DNA from: JAPLDA01 sp043787975
GTDB taxonomy: Bacteria > Bacteroidota > Bacteroidia > AKYH767-A > 2013-40CM-41-45
Direction of reading: 5' to 3'
DNA: 64,000 nucleotides
NCBI GenBank assembly: GCA_043787975.1
Contig: JAYVUK010000071.1
Span: forward strand, 105,944-169,943
A program made the translations under genes and the position numbers. The notes beneath the pieces are model-generated. The model did no database searches. It saw only the letters and a list, made by a program, of their open reading frames with translations, and was not told the origin of the DNA. The number at the start of each line of letters is the position of its first letter. Position 1 is the stretch's first letter. Of the stretch, positions 27,864 through 35,725 are shown one piece after another.

Positions 27864-27871
27864 TAGTTTTG
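27864..27871 (+). promoter_or_regulatory. -7 promoter element for the 27888 operon
   Basis: TAGTTTTG matches TAnnTTTG and ends 16 bases before the ATG at 27888; no convincing -33 element was found. Confidence 0.55.
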
Positions 27872-27887
27872 GAAAAAACCGTTGAGC

Positions 27888-28493
27888 ATGATCTTAAGAT
27901 TGAAATTGTTTCTATTCTTTCTGCTGAATTTCAGTTTTTATTCAAAAGCCCAGGATACATTGGTGCTGATGAGCGGTAAAACCATTGTGGCAAAAAATGT
28001 AGAGCTTGGCGGCTATTATCTTTCTTACTATACCATGAAAGAAAAAAGCAAACAAAAACGCTTCGATCTTCAAAATGTATTTTCAATAAAATATGCCGGC
28101 AAACCGGAACGCATCATGTATGAACCGGATAGTCTCGAACAGGATGATTACAATGTTGATCAAATGCGGATGTATATTAAAGGAGAACAGGATGCCATCA
28201 AGTATTACAAGAATAATCTGAATAAAGTGGGAGCTTTTGTTTTTGGAGGAGCGTCTGCGTATTTTTCTTTCTATGGAATTATTGGTCCGGCTGTTTACTC
28301 GACTGTTATCGGTTCATTTATCCCGGATATACAAAAACAAAAAGTTTCTGATCCTGCGTTGCTTCGTGTGGATGAATACCGCGCCGGTTACGAAAAGAAA
28401 ATACGCGAGAACAAAACGAAGAATGCAATCTTATACGGGCTTGCCGGATTCGCTGCAGGCGTAGCTACCTTTGTAATTGTTAAAAACAATTAG
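27888..28493 (+). CDS. Conserved-type exported/membrane protein of unknown function
   Basis: A 201-residue protein; the ATG at 27888 is preferred over a TTG six bases upstream. A signal peptide ends near FYSKAQD. Residues about 25-70 form a small beta-rich module (LVLMSGKTIVAKNVELGGYY). Two hydrophobic segments follow near residues 117-143 and 182-199 (YGLAGFAAGVATFVIV). This combination of a short beta module and paired C-terminal helices occurs in unnamed Bacteroidota proteins; I cannot assign a function. It is the first gene of a likely three-gene unit with the UbiA-like gene 31 bases downstream. Confidence 0.7.
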   Translation: MILRLKLFLFFLLNFSFYSKAQDTLVLMSGKTIVAKNVELGGYYLSYYTMKEKSKQKRFDLQNVFSIKYAGKPERIMYEPDSLEQDDYNVDQMRMYIKGEQDAIKYYKNNLNKVGAFVFGGASAYFSFYGIIGPAVYSTVIGSFIPDIQKQKVSDPALLRVDEYRAGYEKKIRENKTKNAILYGLAGFAAGVATFVIVKNN

Positions 28494-28524
28494 TGAGATT
28501 CCTAAATGTTCGTTCAATTTTTTG

Positions 28525-29394
28525 ATGAATCGGGTCAGAAAGATTGTTGACTTTCTCCTGTCAACCTATTTGTTTATTGCCAGCGCTTCTGCATGTCTTG
28601 TCTGGACAACTTACATGCTGACAGGACAAAAACTTCAGCTTACGGCTATTTCTATCCTTGTTTTTTTTTCTACGTTATTAATTTATAATTTCCATAAAGT
28701 ATCAACGCTGCTGGTCAGGATTTCCTTTTCTCCTAATGTTGTGCTTAAACAATTTGAAAAAATCTCTTCGCTGACAAAAGTGATGATTGCCATTTCAGTT
28801 GTTGGGATTCTTGTTTCAGCATTTTTCCTGGCAACCAAAACCCTTTTATTTCTCCTTCCTATTGCAGCGATCACATTTGCTTATTCTGTTCCTGTACTCA
28901 AAGTAAGAGGAACAAAAAAAAGACTCCGCGAAATTGTGATTATTAAAGTGACGACACTTGCGTTGATCTGGAGTTTAACAACGGCTACGTTGCCCATGCT
29001 TGATCGAGGGCTCAATATTTTTACTGCATCATCCGTTTTGATTTTTGCAGAACGATTTTTATTCATGTTTGCTATTTGCATTCCTTTTGAAATACGCGAT
29101 ATGAAGCAAGAGAAATTAAGAGGCAATCTCACGTTGCCGCAAGTGGTTGGCGAACAGACTTCAAAAACAGGTGGAATTATATTGTTGCTTCTCTTTGCCG
29201 TGCTGGTTTATTTTCAATTTGGAAATGCAATGCAGCAGTCCATTGCTTTTCCGCTTTATCTTTCAGCTTTCGTTGCTTCCATACTGATTCTTTTCTCCAA
29301 TGAAAGCAGAAGCAATTATTATTTTCGAATTTTCATTGACGGTACCATGCAGCTTCAGTTTCTTTTATTAATTTTATTCAGAAACTTTTTATGA
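28525..29394 (+). CDS. UbiA-like prenyltransferase-fold membrane protein
   Basis: A 289-residue polytopic membrane protein with about eight hydrophobic helices, in the UbiA superfamily pattern. The ATG at 28525 starts MNRVRKIVDFLLSTYLF; a TTG further upstream would overlap the previous gene. The second acidic motif position has FEIRDMKQEKLRGNLTLP, like the DxxxD-containing loop of UbiA enzymes, but the first NDxxDxxxD motif is not visible, since that loop reads IYNFHKVSTLL. It may therefore be a divergent or inactive member. Its stop overlaps the next start (ATGA), linking it to a 25-residue-repeat protein. Confidence 0.75.
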   Translation: MNRVRKIVDFLLSTYLFIASASACLVWTTYMLTGQKLQLTAISILVFFSTLLIYNFHKVSTLLVRISFSPNVVLKQFEKISSLTKVMIAISVVGILVSAFFLATKTLLFLLPIAAITFAYSVPVLKVRGTKKRLREIVIIKVTTLALIWSLTTATLPMLDRGLNIFTASSVLIFAERFLFMFAICIPFEIRDMKQEKLRGNLTLPQVVGEQTSKTGGIILLLLFAVLVYFQFGNAMQQSIAFPLYLSAFVASILILFSNESRSNYYFRIFIDGTMQLQFLLLILFRNFL

Positions 29395-29810
29395 ACCAAT
29401 ACGATTCTTCAGCATTATTGAAATTGTGCGCACTCATACGCGGAGAAGAGGAAGCGCAGGAATGGCTCGTTGATAATGGTTACCGTGAGCTTTCTGAATT
29501 TTGGGATGCCTATGAAGATGTTGAAAAATCTTTTAAATGGTTACTGGAAAATAACCACAGGGAACTTGCAGCAGTGATAGATGCTTTCCGGGAAAATGAC
29601 AATGCAAAACTTTGGCTGATTAAAAACGGACATCGTGAATTGGCGGCATTGATTGATGCTTCCGATGGAAACAAAACAGCCGTTGACTGGTTGCTGAAAT
29701 CAGGAAACAAAGATTGGCTTGCTGTTGCACGCGAAATTTATTTATGGAATAAAAAAAATCAGAAAAAAGGTTTTTGGAAGTTATTTGACTTTGGCAACCC
29801 GTTCAATTGA
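29391..29810 (+). CDS. Small protein made of four exact 25-residue repeats
   Basis: A 139-residue soluble protein. From residue 21 to 120 it is four tandem repeats, each exactly 25 residues long, with tryptophans at 25, 50, 75 and 100 followed by Leu. The consensus is xAxxWLLxNGHRELAALIDA plus five variable residues (compare WLVDNGYRELSEFWDA, WLLENNHRELAAVIDA and WLIKNGHRELAALIDA). The pattern suggests stacked helical hairpins, a possible protein-binding solenoid. I do not recognise the family. It is translationally coupled to the UbiA-like gene by a 4-base overlap and its end overlaps the convergent hemL by 30 bases. Confidence 0.8.
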   Translation: MNQYDSSALLKLCALIRGEEEAQEWLVDNGYRELSEFWDAYEDVEKSFKWLLENNHRELAAVIDAFRENDNAKLWLIKNGHRELAALIDASDGNKTAVDWLLKSGNKDWLAVAREIYLWNKKNQKKGFWKLFDFGNPFN

Positions 29811-31103
29811 CTTTGAAAAAACAACATCAAGACTTTCGCAAACAGCTTGTGCTGCTTTCTTTAGATCTTCTTTTGAATGAGCGCTTGAAATAAATCCTAC
29901 TTCATAACCGGAAGGTCCGAGATAAATTCCCCGCTCAAGAAGTTCGTGATGAAAATTTTTGAAGTGATCCATACTCCCGGAATCTATTTCATCGGCGCGT
30001 TGGATTTTTTCTTTGTCAGTAAATGCAAACCAGAAGATTGAACTAATGGAGAACAGTCGACAGTTGACAGTCGACGGTTGACAATGCTGATTTATCAAGT
30101 CAACAAAAAAATCTGTTTTATCTTTTAAGTCAGCATAGAAGTTTTCTTTTATACATTCTTTCAACTGCGCAATTCCGGCAGCCATGGCAACAGGATTTCC
30201 GGAAAGTGTTCCTGCCTGGTATACATTTCCATCAGGAGAAATGTGCGACATGATTTTTTCACTTGCGCCGTACGCACCGACAGGCATTCCTCCGCCGATG
30301 ATTTTCCCATACGTGATGATGTCCGGTTGAATGTTGTAATAACCGGCTGCACCTTCAAAGCCAAGCCGGAAGCCGGAAATCACTTCGTCAAAAATCAACA
30401 GGATATTATTTTTTAGTGTAATCTCTCTCAGGAATTCGAGGTAGGATTTATCTTGAAGTAACAAACCATTGTTAGCAGGAACAGGTTCGATGATGATGGC
30501 GGCAATGTCGTGTGCATAATCTGCAACAGCAACTTCAACGGCTCTGCGATCATTCAGTGGTAACACGATTGTATCTTTTGCAACAGCTTCTGTAACTCCT
30601 TCAGACGATGAAATACCAAATGTGGAAAGTCCGCTTCCGGCTTTTACAAGCATGGAATCAACATGACCGTGATAACAACCCTCGAACTTGATGACTACAG
30701 GTTTATTCGTGTATCCTCTTGCCAAACGAAGTGCGCTCATCACAGCTTCTGTTCCTGAACTCACAAAACGAATTTTTTCAATGAAGCGGTTGTTGGAAAG
30801 AATCAATTCAGCCAGTTCATTTTCTTTTTGTGTGGGCGCTCCAAAGGAAGTTCCGTTCGAAACCGACTGGAAAATTTTTTCTCTGACAGCAGGATGATTG
30901 TGTCCGAGAATTAACGGTCCCCACGATCCACAGAAATCAATAAACTCATTGCCATCCGCATCCCAAATTCTACAGCCGTCTCCACGTTCGATAAACAACG
31001 GTGTTCCGCCAACAGAACGAAATGCCCGAACCGGAGAATTCACTCCACCGGGGAAATATTCTTTCGCTTTTTCAAAAAGTGCTTCTGATTTTTGTCGTTT
31101 CAT
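29781..31103 (-). CDS. hemL: Glutamate-1-semialdehyde 2,1-aminomutase
   Basis: A 440-residue PLP enzyme that makes 5-aminolevulinate for heme. The ATG at 31103 gives the family start SEALFEKAKEYFPGGVNSPV; a longer frame adds 32 unconserved residues. Motifs: EFIDFCGSWGPLILGHNHP, FVSSGTEAVMSALRLARGYT, KFEGCYHGHVDSMLVKAGSG, LIFDEVISGFRLG and the PLP lysine in TYGKIIGGGMPVG. Around residues 338-352 an unusual stretch (QHCQPSTVNCRLFS) is encoded by a GTCGACAGTTGAC-type palindromic repeat absent from other HemL proteins I know. Reading frame is kept, so the enzyme is probably active. Confidence 0.96.
   Translation of the reverse strand: MKRQKSEALFEKAKEYFPGGVNSPVRAFRSVGGTPLFIERGDGCRIWDADGNEFIDFCGSWGPLILGHNHPAVREKIFQSVSNGTSFGAPTQKENELAELILSNNRFIEKIRFVSSGTEAVMSALRLARGYTNKPVVIKFEGCYHGHVDSMLVKAGSGLSTFGISSSEGVTEAVAKDTIVLPLNDRRAVEVAVADYAHDIAAIIIEPVPANNGLLLQDKSYLEFLREITLKNNILLIFDEVISGFRLGFEGAAGYYNIQPDIITYGKIIGGGMPVGAYGASEKIMSHISPDGNVYQAGTLSGNPVAMAAGIAQLKECIKENFYADLKDKTDFFVDLINQHCQPSTVNCRLFSISSIFWFAFTDKEKIQRADEIDSGSMDHFKNFHHELLERGIYLGPSGYEVGFISSAHSKEDLKKAAQAVCESLDVVFSKSIERVAKVK
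30054..30083. repeat. GTCGAC-type palindromic repeat embedded in hemL
   Basis: The sequence is built from alternating CAGTCGACAGTTGACAGTCG and CGACGGTTGACA units and is partly self-complementary. It is read in frame within hemL. Related copies lie in kynU (32845-32880) and hemW (44608-44640). Confidence 0.8.
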
Positions 31104-31152
31104 TTTGAATTTATAGACATGCTTACTTGTGTGATGCAAAGTTCGAAATAAA

Positions 31153-31184
31153 TTTAGAATTGTTCTTGTCAAATTATACCTTTG
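31153..31184 (+). promoter_or_regulatory. Promoter for the VapBC-type pair
   Basis: TTTA at 31153-31156 and TACCTTTG at 31177-31184 with a 20-base spacer fit the Bacteroidota promoter pattern; the ATG of the antitoxin-like gene is 20 bases downstream. Confidence 0.5.
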
Positions 31185-31204
31185 CTTGGTAAAGAGCATT
31201 CACA

Positions 31205-31417
31205 ATGACATTACGAACTCAACTTATTAACGATTTAAAAACTTTCGATTCAGAAATGCTATCTCATGCACAAGATTTTATTGAGCAGTTAAAGAAAAAA
31301 ACTTTTCGAAAAAAAAATCCGTTGCTGAAATATGCCGGAAAACTTTCTGATAGAGATGCTAAAGAAATCCAGACAGTCATTCAACAAGAGTTTAATTCAA
31401 TCGAAGGAGAATGGTGA
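31205..31417 (+). CDS. Putative antitoxin of a VapBC-type system
   Basis: A 70-residue protein, very rich in Lys, Glu and Gln, helical in appearance: LINDLKTFDSEMLSHAQDF, then KKNPLLKYAGKLSDRDAKEI. Small proteins of this kind with a C-terminal toxin-wrapping tail (IQQEFNSIEGEW) are typical antitoxins paired with PIN toxins. It overlaps the toxin gene by seven bases, the classic arrangement. The DNA-binding fold is not obvious from sequence, so its assignment rests mainly on context. Confidence 0.75.
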   Translation: MTLRTQLINDLKTFDSEMLSHAQDFIEQLKKKTFRKKNPLLKYAGKLSDRDAKEIQTVIQQEFNSIEGEW

Positions 31418-31806
31418 GTAATAAACTTGTTGCGATTGATACAAATGTCGCAATTGCTGTTCTGAATGGGGATAGAAAAATATTGAGCTCTTTGAAGAAA
31501 TTTGATTCGATAACCCTTCCATTTACTGTTTGCGGAGAATTGCTTTTTGGCGCGTACAACAGTTCACGCACAAAATCGAATCTTTTTCTTTTTAGAAAAT
31601 TTATTCAGGATTGTTTAATTTTAGATTCTGGTCTTCAGGTTGCAGAAAACTATGCAGTGATCAGAAAGGAATTAAAAGACAAGGGCAAACCGATTCCTGA
31701 AAATGATATATGGATCGCAGCTACATGTATGTTTCATGATGTACCCATCGCTACTTTTGATAAACATTTCCATTTTATCAAAGGAATAAAATTCGTTCGA
31801 ATTTAA
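31411..31806 (+). CDS. PIN-domain toxin (VapC-like ribonuclease)
   Basis: A 131-residue PIN-domain protein. The acidic metal-binding residues are Asp10 in VAIDTNVAI, Glu43 in VCGELLFGAY, Asp99 in PIPENDIWIAA and Asp117 in ATFDKHF, the full set expected for a VapC-type RNase. Such toxins usually cut tRNA or rRNA when the antitoxin is lost. The target here is unknown. Its gene overlaps the antitoxin-like gene by seven bases and ends four bases before kynU, so it may share transcripts with the kynurenine genes. Confidence 0.9.
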   Translation: MVSNKLVAIDTNVAIAVLNGDRKILSSLKKFDSITLPFTVCGELLFGAYNSSRTKSNLFLFRKFIQDCLILDSGLQVAENYAVIRKELKDKGKPIPENDIWIAATCMFHDVPIATFDKHFHFIKGIKFVRI

Positions 31807-31810
31807 TTTT

Positions 31811-33097
31811 ATGGATTATAGTTTTTCACACGACTTCGCTCGTAAACTTGATGAATCAGATCCGTTAAGGAAATTTCGTGAGCGCTTTTATTTTCCACTC
31901 ATGAATGGAAAAGAAGTAATTTATTTCACCGGGAATTCGCTTGGCCTGCAACCGAAATCAACACAGGATTATGTAGTACGCGAATTGGAAGATTGGGCAA
32001 CGTACGGTGTAGAAGGACATTTTCATGCACGCAATCCGTGGTACAATTACAAAGAGTTTCTGAAAGATGCTGTAGCTCGGTTGCTTGGAGCAAAACCGGA
32101 AGAAGTGGTAGTGATGAATTCACTCACCGTGAATTTACATTTGCTCTTGGTTTCTTTTTATCGACCAACCAAAGACCGGTATAAAATTATTTGTGAATAC
32201 GATGCTTTCCCTTCCGACCTGTATGCCGTGCAATCCCAGGCTGCGTTTCATAATTTCAATCCGGATGATGCCGTCATTTATCTGAAGGCACGCGAAGGAG
32301 AATACTGTTTGCGAACGGAAGATATTTTGAAAGCCATTGAAGAGGCCGGTGATTCACTGGCAACGGTGATGCTTGGAGCGGTGAATTATTACACCGGACA
32401 ATATCTTGATTTGGAAAAAATCTCCGTTGCCGCACATAAAGCAGGTGCAACATGTGGTTTTAATCTAGCACATGCTGCCGGAAATGTATTGATGAAATTA
32501 CATGACTGGAATGTTGATTACGCATGTTTTTGTTCTTATAAATACCTGAATGCCGGACCGGGAAGTGTGTCGGGAATATTTGTTCACGAAAAATACCTGG
32601 GAAAAAATCTTCCGCAGTTTGCCGGATGGTGGGGCAACGATCCGGAAACACGATTTAAAATTCCAAGAACATTTGAACCGGTAAAAGCGGCATCAGCGTG
32701 GGCGTTGAGCAATGATCCTGTTTTATCAATGGCTGCACTCAAGGCTTCTCTTGATATGTTTGATGAAGCAGGCTTAAGTAATTTAAGAGAGAAGAGTGAA
32801 AAACTGACCGGTTATCTTGAATTTGTTGTCGGAGAAATAAATAAGTCGACGGTCAACAGTCGACAGTCGACCGTGGACAGTATTCAAATTATTACTCCGA
32901 TGGAAATTAATCAGCGAGGATGCCAGTTGTCGTTGGTGTTTGCGAAGAATGGAAAAGAGATTTATAAAAGATTAACTCAGCAAGGTATTATCACGGATTG
33001 GCGTGAGCCGGATGTAATTCGTGTGGCTCCCGTTCCGATGTATAATTCGTTTGAAGATGTATTCAGGTTTGGAGAAATTTTGAAAAAGGAGATTTAA
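31811..33097 (+). CDS. kynU: Kynureninase
   Basis: A 428-residue PLP enzyme that cleaves (3-hydroxy)kynurenine to (3-hydroxy)anthranilate and alanine. Motifs: YFTGNSLGLQPKS at the N-terminus, VVVMNSLTVNLHLLLVSFYR, and the PLP lysine Lys244 in CFCSYKYLNAGPG. The C-terminal region ends with VIRVAPVPMYNSFEDV. Residues about 345-357 (KSTVNSRQSTVDSI) are encoded by a GTCGAC-type palindromic repeat and are not part of the conserved fold. It is followed 24 bases later by kmo, so the two form an operon for kynurenine metabolism. Confidence 0.97.
   Translation: MDYSFSHDFARKLDESDPLRKFRERFYFPLMNGKEVIYFTGNSLGLQPKSTQDYVVRELEDWATYGVEGHFHARNPWYNYKEFLKDAVARLLGAKPEEVVVMNSLTVNLHLLLVSFYRPTKDRYKIICEYDAFPSDLYAVQSQAAFHNFNPDDAVIYLKAREGEYCLRTEDILKAIEEAGDSLATVMLGAVNYYTGQYLDLEKISVAAHKAGATCGFNLAHAAGNVLMKLHDWNVDYACFCSYKYLNAGPGSVSGIFVHEKYLGKNLPQFAGWWGNDPETRFKIPRTFEPVKAASAWALSNDPVLSMAALKASLDMFDEAGLSNLREKSEKLTGYLEFVVGEINKSTVNSRQSTVDSIQIITPMEINQRGCQLSLVFAKNGKEIYKRLTQQGIITDWREPDVIRVAPVPMYNSFEDVFRFGEILKKEI
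32845..32880. repeat. GTCGAC-type palindromic repeat embedded in kynU
   Basis: GTCGACGGTCAACAGTCGAC followed by a second CAGTCGACCGTGGACAG unit; the first half is nearly self-complementary. It is in frame with kynU and encodes STVNSRQSTVDS. It is related to copies in hemL and hemW. Confidence 0.8.
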
Positions 33098-33121
33098 ACT
33101 AGAAACTTTTTATAGTCAGCG

Positions 33122-34468
33122 ATGCAAAAGAATATCACCATACTCGGAGCCGGATTAGTTGGCAGCTTGCTTTCAATCTATCTCGCGAAGCGCGGACATA
33201 AAGTAACGATCTATGAGCGCAGACCTGATATGCGCAAAGAAAAAATGTCAACCGGAAAGAGTATCAACCTTGCGTTGAGCGATCGGGGTTGGAAAGGTTT
33301 GGAAGGAACCGGTATTGCGGAAGAAATCAGGAAGGTTGCCATTCCAATGTATGGACGAACAATCCATCATATCAGCGGAGAAATAAATTTTCAGCCGTAT
33401 GGAGAAAAAGATCAGGCCATCTGGTCGGTGTCTCGTGGCGGATTAAATATTGAGTTAATGAATCTTGCCGAGCGAAATCAGCAAGTAAGAATATTTTTCA
33501 ATGAACGATGCACCGGTGTAGACCTTGAACAGGCAGCGGCTAAATTTGAAAACCAGGAAACAAAAAAATCTTCTTCGATAGAAAGTGATTTGATCTTTGG
33601 AGCAGATGGTGCATTCTCCGCTGCCCGTTTGCAATTGCAGCTTTCAACCGATCGTTTTCAATATTCACAACAGTACATCGAGCATGGATATAAAGAGTTG
33701 AATATTCCCGCAGGAAAAGGCGGTGAATGGCTGATGGAGAAAAATGCGCTGCACATCTGGCCGCGAGGTGGATATATGCTTATCGCGCTTCCTAATATTG
33801 ATGGAAGTTTTACGTGTACCTTGTTCTTTTCTTTTGAGGGCGCCGAATCATTTAGCAAGTTGCAAAGTGAAAAAGAGTTGCTTGATTTTTTTAATCGTGT
33901 TTTTCCGGATGCTGTCCCGTTGATGCCGACCCTTGTTTATGATTTTTTTGCCAACCCAACAGGATCACTCGTTACCGTAAGATGTTTTCCATGGAGTTAT
34001 AAGGATAAAGTTTGCCTGATCGGAGATGCAGCTCATGCCATTGTACCTTTCTTCGGACAAGGAATGAATTGTGGGTTTGAAGATTGCACGATTCTACAGG
34101 AGTTGATGAATGACAATGAGGATGATTGGGAAAAACTTTTCAAAGATTTTGAGGAATCACGTAAACCAAACGCAGATGCAATTGCAGAACTTGCTTTGCA
34201 AAATTTTATCGAGATGCGTGATCTTGTCGGAGACAAAAAATTTCTTCTCCGAAAAAAAATTGAAGCGTGGTTTCATCAGAAGCATCCCGGTAAATGGTTA
34301 TCGCTTTATTCGCAGGTTACATTCAGTGCTCACATCCCTTATTCTGTAGCGCTGGCGAATGGCAAACGCCAGGATGTGATTATGGATAAAATCATGTCCA
34401 TGGAAAATATAGATGAGAAATGGAATGATTCGGAAGTTGAGAGCATGATGCTTGAAATGATCGGTTGA
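33122..34468 (+). CDS. kmo: Kynurenine 3-monooxygenase
   Basis: A 448-residue FAD-dependent hydroxylase making 3-hydroxykynurenine. The dinucleotide-binding start ITILGAGLVGSLLSIYLAKR, the STGKSINLALSDRG stretch and the FAD/NADPH motif GDAAHAIVPFFGQGMNCGFED (residues 302 onward) mark the KMO family. The C-terminal region has hydrophobic character, as in KMOs that associate with membranes. It follows kynU closely. Together they process kynurenine toward 3-hydroxyanthranilate, which could feed NAD synthesis; the dioxygenases for the other steps are not in the window. Confidence 0.97.
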   Translation: MQKNITILGAGLVGSLLSIYLAKRGHKVTIYERRPDMRKEKMSTGKSINLALSDRGWKGLEGTGIAEEIRKVAIPMYGRTIHHISGEINFQPYGEKDQAIWSVSRGGLNIELMNLAERNQQVRIFFNERCTGVDLEQAAAKFENQETKKSSSIESDLIFGADGAFSAARLQLQLSTDRFQYSQQYIEHGYKELNIPAGKGGEWLMEKNALHIWPRGGYMLIALPNIDGSFTCTLFFSFEGAESFSKLQSEKELLDFFNRVFPDAVPLMPTLVYDFFANPTGSLVTVRCFPWSYKDKVCLIGDAAHAIVPFFGQGMNCGFEDCTILQELMNDNEDDWEKLFKDFEESRKPNADAIAELALQNFIEMRDLVGDKKFLLRKKIEAWFHQKHPGKWLSLYSQVTFSAHIPYSVALANGKRQDVIMDKIMSMENIDEKWNDSEVESMMLEMIG

Positions 34469-34493
34469 TTTTTATTGTTCGGCTGAACATGAC

Positions 34494-34501
34494 TATATTT
34501 G
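34494..34501 (+). promoter_or_regulatory. -7 promoter element for the PAP2-like gene
   Basis: TATATTTG matches TAnnTTTG exactly, with the probable TTG start codon of the PAP2-like gene about 18 bases downstream. Confidence 0.55.
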
Positions 34502-34519
34502 CAGTGAGAAATTTTTTTT

Positions 34520-35188
34520 TTGTTGGCTAAGTCTAAAGCGAATACTCTTTCTTTTTTTGCCGTTGTAAAACTTAACTGGCTTGCATCGTGGAAGCAGCCT
34601 TTGTTTCTCATTCAGTTTATCATATCGCTTGGTATCATTGCTTCCTTTGGTTTTTTCTTCCCCTTTTTTTTCGATTTCATTGAAGCACGTAACGGGCAAA
34701 CACTAAATGATTTTATAGTAGCCAGTATTCCACCCAAAGACGTATCACGGATGATATTCCTTCTTCTGTATCTCGGAATACTGATCGGAATGCTTTGCAA
34801 TTTGTTGAAGCCGAAAAACTTTTTGATTGCGTTGGAGATTTACTGCCTTGTCACCTTCCTTAGAATTATATCTATTTCACTCCTTCCATTAAATCCTCCT
34901 TTTGGATACATCCCTTTGAAGGAGCCTTTTGTAGCGCTATTTATAAACGGCACACGGACCATTTCAAAAGATCTTTTTTTCTCAGGCCATGCATCCACGA
35001 TTTTTGCAATCTATTTTTCAGTTGAACAGAAGCATTTTAAAAGCATCCTCCTGCTTTTTTCAATCACGGTCGGAGGTCTCCTGCTGATGCAACATGTACA
35101 TTACACCATGGATGTACTCGCTTCCCCGCTGGCGGTTTTTTTCTGTCACCGTCTTTCAAAAAAAGTTTTCACAAAGAACATTTTATAA
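34520..35188 (+). CDS. PAP2-like (sphingomyelin synthase-type) membrane phosphatase/transferase
   Basis: A 222-residue polytopic membrane protein with the catalytic histidine motifs of the PAP2_C family: SGHASTIFAIYF and QHVHYTMDVLASP, the latter equivalent to the HYTxD motif of sphingomyelin synthases and inositol-phosphorylceramide-type enzymes. It could dephosphorylate or transfer a lipid head group. Start: a TGA lies in frame at 34505 and there is no in-frame ATG before the first membrane helix, so a TTG at 34520 (or 34523) is the likely start. It follows the kynurenine operon with its own -7 element. Confidence 0.85.
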   Translation: MLAKSKANTLSFFAVVKLNWLASWKQPLFLIQFIISLGIIASFGFFFPFFFDFIEARNGQTLNDFIVASIPPKDVSRMIFLLLYLGILIGMLCNLLKPKNFLIALEIYCLVTFLRIISISLLPLNPPFGYIPLKEPFVALFINGTRTISKDLFFSGHASTIFAIYFSVEQKHFKSILLLFSITVGGLLLMQHVHYTMDVLASPLAVFFCHRLSKKVFTKNIL

Positions 35189-35297
35189 GCCTGCGGTTAC
35201 AGGGGAAAGTTTCTTCATTACGAAGATTGAGTTAAAGGATATTATATTTTCTTCTCCTCTTTTATTCCCGCTCATATAAAAACCTGCTTTTATTAGG

Positions 35298-35618
35298 TTG
35301 TGTGTTAGATTGGGAGCGGATTCAGGGAGTGTGTGTGATTCACTTACATCAGTTCAAAGTTTGGAAGTTCAAAGTTCAACGTTAGAAGTGTATCCGAATC
35401 CTTCACAAGGAATTTTTTCTTTGAAGCTAAAGGATGTAAATGACAGAATTGTTTCTGTAAGCGTAGAAGATATTTTAGGAAGCCTCACCCTAACCCTCTC
35501 CAAAGGAGAGGGAATTACAGCCAGTGTAGACATTGGCAATCAAGCGGCTGGAATTTATTTTGTGCATGTGACCACGCAGAAGAAGAAAATGTTTGCTGCG
35601 AAGATTGTGAAGGATTAG
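35298..35618 (+). pseudogene. Orphan type IX secretion C-terminal sorting-domain fragment
   Basis: The 106 codons here read as the end of a secreted cargo protein: a short linker (LGADSGSVCDSLTSV), then a sorting domain with VYPNPSQGIFSLKLKD and ending AAGIYFVHVTTQKKKMFAAKIV. There is no signal peptide, no ATG at a plausible start, and a stop at 35277 in frame. So only the tail of a gene remains. Two short repeats are embedded in frame: one encodes VQSLEVQSSTLEV, the other SLTLTLSKGEG. The fragment lies between two copies of a 24-base direct repeat. Remnant rather than functional gene is the most likely reading. Confidence 0.75.
35352..35512 (+). repeat. Two embedded repeats in the sorting-domain fragment
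   Basis: At 35352-35385 the AAGTTCAAAGTTCAACG-type repeat encodes VQSLEVQSSTLEV. At 35482-35512 GCCTCACCCTAACCCTCTCC followed by AAAGGAGAGGG forms a palindrome and encodes SLTLTLSKGEG. The latter is the inverse complement of the repeat in the M20 amidohydrolase gene at 40459-40495. Confidence 0.75.
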
Positions 35619-35725
35619 TGTAATAAATCCGCTAATCTATTAATCCTATAAATCATAGTTCAGACAATCACTTTCCGTCATGTAGAAACACCTGACGGCA
35701 CGGGAAAGTTTTCACAAAGAACATT

